Source: Pachysolen tannophilus NRRL Y-2460 (lineage: Eukaryota; Ascomycota; Pichiomycetes; Alaninales; Pachysolenaceae). From it: DNA of 64,000 nucleotides. Every line of letters begins with the position of its first letter. The first letter of the stretch is position 1. Shown here piece by piece: positions 51,762 through 59,717 of the stretch. The stretch spans positions 722,532 through 786,531 of the forward strand of contig KV454017.1 of assembly GCA_001661245.1 (NCBI GenBank), written 5' to 3'. The notes under the pieces were generated by a model. It was not told the origin of the DNA and searched no databases. It saw only the letters and a list, made by a program, of their open reading frames with translations. A program made the translations under genes and the position numbers.

Positions 51762-54700
51762 TCACAAATTCATCTTACTGCTTAAAGTCTTAACCCAAGG
51801 CTGTCTAGCAAAATGATTTCTGTTAATAACTTCTTCCAAAACCTTTATCCACTCTAATCTCTCAATTTGATTCTGAGCACCAAAATCAATAATTTCTCCA
51901 TTGGCAAATTTCATTCTAAATCCTTCATTCAATAACAAAGAATCACTGATATTTCTTGAATTAGAATTCTTCAATATTTTTTCCTTTGGATTTTTCTTTA
52001 TAATTTCGCCTTGCTCCTCTTTTCCCAAGTAAATTAAATCAACAACTTTTGTTAAATTTATTCTTGCTCTTGTTTTCAAAGTAACATCATTGTGTGCAAT
52101 AAACGTTGAACCTTGTAATTTGAAAAATCTTCTTTTGAAGTACAGACAATCCCCTCCTTCTTGGAACAAATATCCTTCATGGTATACGGACATCTGTTTT
52201 CTCAATTCTTCAACTTGTTCATAAGCTGACTTTATAGATGTTGGTAGAATTTCATATTGGGAAGTTCTAGGTATAAATAACATACCTAGTTGCAAAGTTC
52301 CAATCTTGAAAGCATTAAATTTATTCTGGTCTCTCCATTCATTAATTAAAGGAATATCAAAGACATTTGCCTCACCAGTGATTCTATGTTCAAAATCGGA
52401 GAAATCAATCCTACATTTAGCAAAAGATCCATCATTTGCCATTACAGAATCCCATGAATCTTTTTCTGCTGCTCTAGTAACAAATTTTGTCCTAGTTATG
52501 ACCTGCTTGCTTCCAAACAATCTCCCAAAGAAAGATTTGGATCTCACTACTTCTTTCTCTTTGACTTCAACCAACTGATCCTTTGGTTTTGAATATTTGG
52601 ACTTCAAAGTTAAAACAAATGACAATTTTGCTCCAACTATTAATTCAAATTCTTTGTCAATTGGAACATTCTGCCCGAGACTGAAATACTCAGTTTTAAT
52701 ACGATGAATTCCATTATCTAAGATTATGCAAAACTTTGCATCATGACTTTTAACATCAGGTAAATCAATTTTTTTAAGACTCTTAATATTAACGAAAAGT
52801 CTACCACTCTCACCATTTATCAACTTTGGTTTTGTTCGAAATTCTGGAAACAGTTTCTTTTCCTGATTACCTAAACTATTGATTCTTGATTTTGAGGAAA
52901 CATGCAATGGTTGTAATTTATTATAGTCATTTCGTGTCTTAGTTAATTCAGCATAATGATGCTTTCCATTATAGTCTTCTAAATCTTTATGCAGTGGACT
53001 TTTTATCTCAGTGCCGAGTAATTTATCTTCTGTAAGATCTTTTTCTTTGATCCTCTCAAAATTAGGCGATGCTGTATGGTTGCTTACTGATTCAAATCCT
53101 TCTTCATCGATGTTTCTGAGAACAGTGACAGTACTTTCCACATCCCCATCATCTTTATAATTGTTAGCACTGAAACTTGCAACCTCAACTGCAGCTTGCT
53201 GTTGGGGATGCAGGCCCGTATTCTGAACTTCGACAGTCGAGTGAACATTCTTAAAAGTATAATCTTCATTGGTTCTAATATTTACAGTGTCTGATGAACT
53301 GGAGGAATTTTTATGTTCGTGCACACTTCTGACACTTCTGATAGTTCCACTTCTCCAAATATTTTTAACGGCCCTGTTCAAAACACTTGGAGATAATTCT
53401 GAAGGAAACATATCTTGGGAATTGTAAAATTCGTCTTTGTCCGCTGGATCAACCTTGATACCATATTCTTTGAAGTCATCACCGAAATCAGAGTCTGCGG
53501 ACGTATCCTCTAGTTCAATATATTGAAACGTGTTTGTAAGTCCATCATCTCCTGTAATCCCGAGCCCTTGGACTTCAGATTTCTCAACATACTCTGAATT
53601 CTTCCTAGATGAAGAATTGGCGAATCCACTTCCTCCCATTGGGAAAAATCCATTGTTGCGTGTATAGCTTATAACTCTTTGGCCTAACAAATTAACCTGT
53701 TTTGGAGATATATTTCTTTTAGCCAAATTGTCAGCTTTCGGTGTCATACTGGTAACATTCACACCACACCTTGTGGTTTGATGCTTTGGAATATGTTGAT
53801 ACTCAGGTTGCGACTGCCAAATGGATAATACCTCGAATTGGGGAGTTGTTTCTGTATTGGTGTTACTCAGTGGAGAAGAAATCTTTCTTTTACTATAACT
53901 GTTAGTGGAATTGTTTGATAAAGTTGATTCGTCACTCAAGTCCAAATAGTGAGGATCTTCCTCAAATTGTGGATATGGTAACTCAAATTCTGTTTTCGAG
54001 ATTTCTGCAAAGGAAGAATCACTGTTTGAATCTATCGCTGTTCCAACTTTATCCTCCTCAAATTCTTCAGCAATATCCAGCTCAGTGGAGTTTCCTAAAA
54101 TTTCTTGTTGTTCCTGATTTGACGCAGGTAAGCTTGGATTAGTACCAAACTTATCTTTTTCCAAAATATCATCTTCCTGTGAATCCAAAATATCATTTGA
54201 ATCTAGATTTTTTAAACCTTCGTTTTCCTCTGTCTCTTGAGCAATTTCCAGACTCTTCTCTGTATTCATATCTTCGTTCATTATTGAAATTTTGACTTGT
54301 TTCTGGTCAGAATCATTGTCTGCTTCTTTATCAGAGTCCAATTTAAGGCTTGCTGATTTTGTATCATTGTAGATCGATGACACCTCATTTTGATATAAGG
54401 AATCACCCGCAACATTGAGGTTCTCAGACTTTACAATATTAACCAGATCTGGACTCTCCACATTCGAAACATCTTTAGGACTTATTATTTCTTTGAAATT
54501 ATCGGTCAATAATTGACCAACTTCCGAAGGTGATAAGGCTTCAGTTGTTGAAGATTTTTTTTGGTGAGTTTTCAGTAATGATTCCTCGGTTATGACATCT
54601 TTTTGTTCATTTTTACGAATATTAGTATCCAACAATTCGATTATTGATTTTTCTGCACTTATAAAATCATCGCTATCATCTGTTGTTTTAAGACTACCAA

Positions 54701-56132
54701 ATCTATCTTCAACCACGTCTTGTCCAAACACTACAGGCTCACGAATTAACTCTTCAACGATTTGATCATCAAAACCTTTAACACCGTCTTTCATTATTAT
54801 TGGAGCACCAACAAGCCCCATATCACTGTTTGTGAACAAAATACGTTCATTTGATAAAATTGACAGCTGAGACAGAATAGAATTGGATCTTTCTAAGGAC
54901 AATTTTAATGAATGATTTGAATCTGTATTTCTAACATTTGTTACGTATAAATTTGATAGATCCGAGTATGCTTGTTCTTGATTTAATGATACTCGTTTTT
55001 CATCATTAAGTAATATATCTTCATAAAAACTACGTTTTTTTCGAAGAGTCTTTTTAATTTTCTGATCTTCAAGATATCTATCATGGTCATAATCTAAATC
55101 TAAATCATTTTTGCAATTATCTAAAACTGCGTTTAATTTTTCTTCTAAAGTCAACTTTTTGGATAAAAGTGCAACTTCCTCTGTAGTAATATCAAGATCA
55201 TTAACCCTTGAACATTCACTTGAAGTGTCGCTATCAATGTCAGCAATTGATCTCTTGTCTGGCGATAAAGCATTTCCCAATGGAGTTCCTACGAATGACG
55301 AATCTGCAGAAGTTTTATTAATAGGTGGTAAAGGTTTATAATGTTTTTTCAATGGTAATGCTTTCCATTTTAGTTCTTCACTTTGATTCAAGTCATAAAT
55401 ATTTTCTTCCACAAGTGAGGCATTAGATTCATCTTCACTACTTTGTTGTTCATATTCACATATTTTTGGTGGACTAGAATCTATGACTACCGATTTTCTG
55501 GATGGTGAATTATCCAGTGCCAATTCTTGAATGTTTTTATTTTTACCATTTGGAGTTCTAAGAATTGAAACATGTTTATCTTGAATTTTTTTAGGTGAAA
55601 CTGATTTTATTGGTTCTTTAGCAATTAATTCTCTTGGGCCTTTAACTTGTGAATTTGATCTTATAATGATATTATCATCAATACCTACATTTGATGAAGG
55701 ATATTCAGGTTCCAATCCAATCGATGTTGGTATCAGCGGTATATCTTGTAAGAAATTTGAACTTTCTTTTTCGCTATTATTATTTTCCCCAATTCCTTTT
55801 TCTTCTGAATCAAAATTTAAACTTGTAGAACTTGAATTGACATTTTTAAAATTTAATGGTTTTGTTGGTGATATCTTTTCAGGTTCCGTTTTAATTTTAT
55901 CAGTATCGAGTTGTAAATCTGATGATGAAATTTCTTTTAAAAATAAATCAACCGACAGATTTTCATGTTTAAAGAAATTCTCTTCAACTTTCTTGGATTT
56001 TGATTTTGACTTCTTATTTTTAGATTTCTTTACCAGCTTCTTTGATAATTTGATCGAATCTTCTCTTTTCATTATGGAAACCGCATCGTCTGCTATCTCA
56101 ATTCCTGGTGATTCTTTTTTAATAGTAGCCAT
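51762..56132 (-). CDS. BUD4: Anillin-like bud-site selection protein Bud4
   Basis: 1456 residues (1447 in yeast). A long, acidic, Ser/Asn-rich, mostly disordered N-terminal 1100 residues contains many Ser/Thr-Pro sites. It is followed by an anillin-homology region (about 1130-1300: GRLFVNIKSLKKIDLPDVKS, CIILDNGIHRIKTEYFSLGQ, KSFFGRLFGSK) and a C-terminal PH domain (about 1320-1445: YHEGYLFQEGGDCLYFKRRF onward to ERLEWIKVLEEV). Bud4 recruits Bud3 and other axial landmark proteins and stabilises septin rings at the bud neck. In S. cerevisiae BUD4 belongs to the CLB2 cluster, transcribed in G2/M by Mcm1-Fkh2-Ndd1; a matching composite site lies 293 bp upstream here. Confidence 0.94.
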   Translation of the reverse strand: MATIKKESPGIEIADDAVSIMKREDSIKLSKKLVKKSKNKKSKSKSKKVEENFFKHENLSVDLFLKEISSSDLQLDTDKIKTEPEKISPTKPLNFKNVNSSSTSLNFDSEEKGIGENNNSEKESSNFLQDIPLIPTSIGLEPEYPSSNVGIDDNIIIRSNSQVKGPRELIAKEPIKSVSPKKIQDKHVSILRTPNGKNKNIQELALDNSPSRKSVVIDSSPPKICEYEQQSSEDESNASLVEENIYDLNQSEELKWKALPLKKHYKPLPPINKTSADSSFVGTPLGNALSPDKRSIADIDSDTSSECSRVNDLDITTEEVALLSKKLTLEEKLNAVLDNCKNDLDLDYDHDRYLEDQKIKKTLRKKRSFYEDILLNDEKRVSLNQEQAYSDLSNLYVTNVRNTDSNHSLKLSLERSNSILSQLSILSNERILFTNSDMGLVGAPIIMKDGVKGFDDQIVEELIREPVVFGQDVVEDRFGSLKTTDDSDDFISAEKSIIELLDTNIRKNEQKDVITEESLLKTHQKKSSTTEALSPSEVGQLLTDNFKEIISPKDVSNVESPDLVNIVKSENLNVAGDSLYQNEVSSIYNDTKSASLKLDSDKEADNDSDQKQVKISIMNEDMNTEKSLEIAQETEENEGLKNLDSNDILDSQEDDILEKDKFGTNPSLPASNQEQQEILGNSTELDIAEEFEEDKVGTAIDSNSDSSFAEISKTEFELPYPQFEEDPHYLDLSDESTLSNNSTNSYSKRKISSPLSNTNTETTPQFEVLSIWQSQPEYQHIPKHQTTRCGVNVTSMTPKADNLAKRNISPKQVNLLGQRVISYTRNNGFFPMGGSGFANSSSRKNSEYVEKSEVQGLGITGDDGLTNTFQYIELEDTSADSDFGDDFKEYGIKVDPADKDEFYNSQDMFPSELSPSVLNRAVKNIWRSGTIRSVRSVHEHKNSSSSSDTVNIRTNEDYTFKNVHSTVEVQNTGLHPQQQAAVEVASFSANNYKDDGDVESTVTVLRNIDEEGFESVSNHTASPNFERIKEKDLTEDKLLGTEIKSPLHKDLEDYNGKHHYAELTKTRNDYNKLQPLHVSSKSRINSLGNQEKKLFPEFRTKPKLINGESGRLFVNIKSLKKIDLPDVKSHDAKFCIILDNGIHRIKTEYFSLGQNVPIDKEFELIVGAKLSFVLTLKSKYSKPKDQLVEVKEKEVVRSKSFFGRLFGSKQVITRTKFVTRAAEKDSWDSVMANDGSFAKCRIDFSDFEHRITGEANVFDIPLINEWRDQNKFNAFKIGTLQLGMLFIPRTSQYEILPTSIKSAYEQVEELRKQMSVYHEGYLFQEGGDCLYFKRRFFKLQGSTFIAHNDVTLKTRARINLTKVVDLIYLGKEEQGEIIKKNPKEKILKNSNSRNISDSLLLNEGFRMKFANGEIIDFGAQNQIERLEWIKVLEEVINRNHFARQPWVKTLSSKMNL

Positions 56133-56949
56133 TTTACATAGACTTTGCTATAAGCTATACTATTTTTTTTTTTGGCGCAAAAAAGAAATAAAGCAAATAA
56201 AAGCAAATTCTAGTATAATATCAATTATATTTTGAATAACAAAAAAAAAGAAAAAAAGAAAAAGAAAAAGAAAACGATATTTTTAAGACCACTCAAAATG
56301 GTACTTTGTCTGTGCTTTTATCAATATGTTGAATTTAATTTTTAAATACTTGTAATGTGTAAGTTAATTACTTTCTTTATGCTTTGACATAATTTCTGGT
56401 GTCTGATTGTTTATTTACATTTTACCTATTTAGGATATCATTCTTATAAGCTACAATATTTCCTAATCGAGCAGGTTTGTGTTTGTTGTGCACGCACTAC
56501 ACAGTTTTTTGTTTTTTTTAATCTTTCTTTCGGTTATCTTTTTCATCTCTCACTTTTTTTTTTATTTATTATTTTTAGGGGCGCTTTCAAACTTTATTAC
56601 ATAATCAAGATTTCGCTAAAATTTACTTTTAATACTACTACTACAAAATATAATACAGATGAATAGGCGTTCAAAATTTGATAAATAAATAACCTTAAAT
56701 TATCCTTATACACTACTAAACGTGGAAATGAAAAAAAAAAAAAAAAAATAATTTGCATCCAGTGCACTATAAAAAGTAACCCCAAAATAAAAAATAAAAA
56801 AAAACGTATAATCTGAGAAACTTTAGCTACCTATTATTACGTTGTAATTAGCGCTGATTTTATGTTAACTTTAATCGTTAACTTTAGCACTAAAAATTTT
56901 CAAATCTCGAGCAATTTAATGCTTTCAAAAAATTTTCAACAAATAAAAA
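56133..56949. other. BUD4 promoter and 3' flank of the small ORF
   Basis: 817 bp. Contains the Forkhead-Mcm1 composite at 56407-56434 and several A/T tracts. Apparent 60-codon open frames are low complexity. Confidence 0.6.
56407..56434 (-). promoter_or_regulatory. Composite Mcm1 + Forkhead element upstream of BUD4
   Basis: Read in the direction of BUD4: CCTAAATAGG (56434-56425), six bases, then GTAAATAAACAA (56418-56407). The first is an Mcm1 core, and the second contains two overlapping Forkhead sites (GTAAATAA and ATAAACAA). Order and spacing are those of G2/M (CLB2-cluster) promoters of S. cerevisiae. Confidence 0.8.
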
Positions 56950-57114
56950 TTAAAAGCCAGTATGTTTAACTCCTGAAACTTTTCCTAACACCGGGTCACA
57001 TACTTGATCACCCAGAATATATTGTTTGGAAACTGGAGATACATTTGGAATGATGAATGGCTTGCTAACTGAGTTAGATAACGGTAAATACTTGATTTTA
57101 TTGTTTGCTGGCAT
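56950..57114 (-). CDS. Small 54-residue protein, unrecognised
   Basis: A 54-codon frame from ATG 57112-57114 to TAA 56950-56952. The sequence is not low complexity: MPANNKIKYLPLSNSVSKPF, then IIPNVSPVSKQYILGDQVCD and PVLGKVSGVKHTGF. Balanced composition, a Pro/Ser-rich head and a GDQVCDPVLGKVSG motif suggest a real small protein. Its codon use resembles its neighbours, and it has its own promoter-sized spacer. I do not recognise the family. It lies between BUD4 and RPL43, all on the minus strand. A chance frame remains possible. Confidence 0.55.
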   Translation of the reverse strand: MPANNKIKYLPLSNSVSKPFIIPNVSPVSKQYILGDQVCDPVLGKVSGVKHTGF

Positions 57115-57859
57115 TTTCGATTATGGAATATTATAATTAAATTAATATAGAAATATTTTATTTAATCAAAGAAAAAGGGAATTAAAATGAAAAATAAAAA
57201 AAGGGAAGAAAAATGCTCAATTTATATAGATATCACATCGATGAGTAATTTGATTTATTTGCAGCCCCGGGTCATGATTTAACAATATTCAGTGAATTTT
57301 TAATGATCTTCTCTCGGCAATTTTCCGGGAAAGAAAATCTGGGGAAAAAAAAAAAAATAACAATTATATATGAAGATTACGTAATAATAGCCTATGAAAT
57401 AATTAATGACCTAAAAAATAAGAACAAAATAAAAAAAAAAAAAAATTTTTTTTGTTTTGATGTAGTTTGGTTGTCGTCACTATATTGGTGACTAATGACG
57501 CTAATGTCACTAACAAAGCAAGTGACATGACACTAGTAAAATTAGTGACACTAGTGACATGACATGGGTGACTAAAACAAAAAGGCGTGGATCTCGTACG
57601 AAATTTGTTCAGACTTTAGACAAATATTACTCTTACTTATATTATAATCTAGACTATCATCCATCAAGTTGCAAGATGCTACTACACCATCTACAAGTAA
57701 AGTGCAAAGTGTTTAATATGTGGAAACAAACATCAATTTAAGTACATTAACCGAAAAACTTTTTTTTTCTTTCCTAAAAAAAGAAAAAAAAAAAATAATA
57801 AGCCACTAAAAACAAATATATAATAAAACTTTTTTATAACTTCTTGTAATTTGGAAAAC
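57115..57859. other. Spacer upstream of the small ORF, with GTGAC repeats
   Basis: 745 bp. Holds the GTGAC-rich cluster at 57476-57572, a palindromic TTTTCCGGGAAA near 57318 and CCCCGGG near 57266. The rest is A-rich 3' flank of RPL43. No other gene seen. Confidence 0.6.
57476..57572. repeat. Cluster of seven GTGAC/GTCAC motifs
   Basis: In 97 bp the pentamer GTGAC or its complement occurs seven times (starts 57476, 57488, 57506, 57522, 57545, 57554 and 57568). It includes an inverted repeat TGTCACT/AGTGACA (57505-57511 and 57521-57527) and a repeated GTGACATGACA/GTGACACTAGT context. It resembles a multi-site regulatory element or a decayed repeat upstream of the small ORF. Confidence 0.75.
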
Positions 57860-58632
57860 TTAAGCTTCAGCCAATTCTCTTAAACGACGAATGGTGGATC
57901 TGGCAGTGGCAGCAGCAGCGGTTGAGACGGTGTAAGCACCACCAGCAACGGTTTTACGGCATGGTTTACAACTCCAGATACCAGTAGCATCTCTCTTAAC
58001 GGTCTTTCTACCGCAGAATGAACAATCGTATTTAGCATGTTGTTGAACTTCCAACTTCTTACATTGTCTTCTTAAAGATGAACCATAACGGACACCATAT
58101 TTACCTGTGATACCAACCTTCTTAGTTCTTTTAGTCCTATAATCAAAAAAAAAAAAAAATGTTAGTACAGATGAAAATTTAAAAAATTAACAAGCTATAT
58201 TTTATTGTGAATAAGAGTTTAATTTGCAGTATCGATTTGAAAACGTTTAAAGGACAAACTGTTTCATTATTATTACTCTAAAAATTTTGATTAACATATG
58301 GAAAATAAAATCTATCATTCTAACCATACCATGACTTGACTTCATGATCCAAAATGAAAATTTATTGAGCTCCAATACTGAAAGTTTTTCAATTCAATCC
58401 GTCGTGTGTTTACTTTATATCTGCTCTTAACATTTAAAAGCAATAATTTATTTTTTCAAACTTTTAAAAGTTTCCATCATCCATTATATCCATTGTCATA
58501 AGTCATACAATAATCAACTCGTTTTTTTTTTCTTAAACAAAAAAAGAAAACAAATACTTTATAAACTACTAAACCCCCCCTGCTCTTATTCACAATAAAA
58601 TCATTCTATCCTATCATGGTTAAAACATACAT
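57860..58632 (-). CDS. RPL43: 60S ribosomal protein L43 (eL43), one intron
   Basis: Exon 1 is only the AT of the start codon (58631-58632), exon 2 is 57860-58136 (277 nt), giving 92 residues. This two-base first exon and the exon 2 length are the same as in S. cerevisiae RPL43A. The 494-nt intron has GTATGT, TACTAAC (58161-58167 in reverse) and ends TATAG. The protein starts [20 protein letters not shown] and has the zinc-binding CSFC and CKPC pairs typical of L37Ae/eL43, then [20 protein letters not shown]. It lies at the surface of the large ribosomal subunit. The intron contains a 19-bp perfect inverted repeat. Without the two-base exon, the only in-frame ATG (58054) would delete the first third. 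Confidence 0.96.
58199..58601. repeat. 19-bp perfect inverted repeat inside the RPL43 intron (intron zipper)
   Basis: Arms at 58199-58217 and 58583-58601 are perfectly complementary over 19 bp. On the transcript (minus strand) the first arm starts 30 nt into the intron from the 5' splice site, and the second ends just upstream of the branch site at 58161-58167. Pairing would shorten the effective distance from about 465 to roughly 100 nt. The same layout is known in S. cerevisiae RP51B/RPS17B. Confidence 0.9.
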
Positions 58633-58925
58633 TTTGAATTATTAGTTAAAAGATGTTATATAAAAAGACTAATATAATAATTTTATTAACAAATATATAT
58701 TTTTGCAAAAATTTTTAAACATACTGAATAAAGTGAAAATTTTGATTGAAAAAAAAAAAAAATCAGTTTGGTCAAGAATACACTTCCAAAAATTGCCTTA
58801 TTGTCACGATAACACATAGTGGAATTTTTACACTTCTGTATGTCTGATCTGTCATTTTACTAAACAGTTATTTTGTTGTTCTAAAATGTGACTGTTTTCT
58901 TGTAGTGTTTTTCATCTTTTTCTAA

Positions 58926-58959
58926 TTAGGGTAAGCAGCCCTTATTTTAGAGACACGTG
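58926..58959. promoter_or_regulatory. Tbf1-like and Cbf1-like pair upstream of RPL43
   Basis: TTAGGG (58926-58931, followed by T) is the telomeric-type core bound by Tbf1. CACGTG (58954-58959) followed by A, i.e. CACGTGA, is the Cbf1 form. They lie about 300 bp upstream of the RPL43 start. In Candida albicans Tbf1 and Cbf1, not Rap1, organise ribosomal-protein promoters. Confidence 0.6.
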
Positions 58960-59148
58960 AAGAAAAAAAACCTACATCTTTACATCTTTACATATTATTT
59001 CTCTTTTAGGATAATTGGTATTCCTCTAGCGATAGCACGACTATTTTGTTATTATTGGGTCTTACATTAAAGTTGAAGCTTAAAATCCCCCTTTTTTTTT
59101 GTTTTCATTTTTTTCTTTGGGAGATGATGTACTCAAAAGAAAAGAAAG

Positions 59149-59189
<41 letters not shown>

Positions 59190-59650
59190 NNNNNNNNNNN
59201 NNNNNNNNNNNNNNNNNNNNNNNNNNNNNNNNNNNNNNNNNNNNNNNNNNNNNNNNNNNNNNNNNNNNNNNNNNNNNNNNNNNNNNNNNNNNNNNNNNNN
59301 NNNNNNNNNNNNNNNNNNNNNNNNNNNNNNNNNNNNNNNNNNNNNNNNNNNNNNNNNNNNNNNNNNNNNNNNNNNNNNNNNNNNNNNNNNNNNNNNNNNN
59401 NNNNNNNNNNNNNNNNNNNNNNNNNNNNNNNNNNNNNNNNNNNNNNNNNNNNNNNNNNNNNNNNNNNNNNNNNNNNNNNNNNNNNNNNNNNNNNNNNNNN
59501 NNNNNNNNNNNNNNNNNNNNNNNNNNNNNNNNNNNNNNNNNNNNNNNNNNNNNNNNNNNNNNNNNNNNNNNNNNNNNNNNNNNNNNNNNNNNNNNNNNNN
59601 NNNNNNNNNNNNNNNNNNNNNNNNNNNNNNNNNNNNNNNNNNNNNNNNNN
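59190..59650. other. Assembly gap (461 N)
   Basis: A run of 461 Ns preceded by about 35 A and followed 9 nt later by another A run of about 20. It lies between RPL43 and the SCA7-domain gene; the promoter or an upstream exon could be hidden. Confidence 0.95.
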
Positions 59651-59717
59651 GCTTTACTTTAATAAAAAAAAAAAAAAAAAAAAAGGGGGAAGATCAAACA
59701 AAGGGTTCTTTCTTCTT

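Larger units (their letters stand above)
58633..59717. other. Divergent spacer, RPL43 / SCA7-domain gene, with assembly gap
   Basis: RPL43 promoter elements lie at 58926 and 58954. Poly(A) of about 35 nt precedes the N run at 59190. The true start region of the SCA7-domain gene could partly lie in the gap. No gene seen in the visible part. Confidence 0.6.

Noticed and set aside
57230-57350. Point centromere (TTTTCCGGGAAA resembling CDEIII)
   Set aside because: No CDEI-type element or 80-160-bp AT-rich CDEII in the right order, and the core differs from TTCCGAA.
57303-57741. Two 60-62-codon open frames near the GTGAC cluster
   Set aside because: Low-complexity Lys/Ile/Asn-rich or without any family feature; they overlap repeat and homopolymer sequence.
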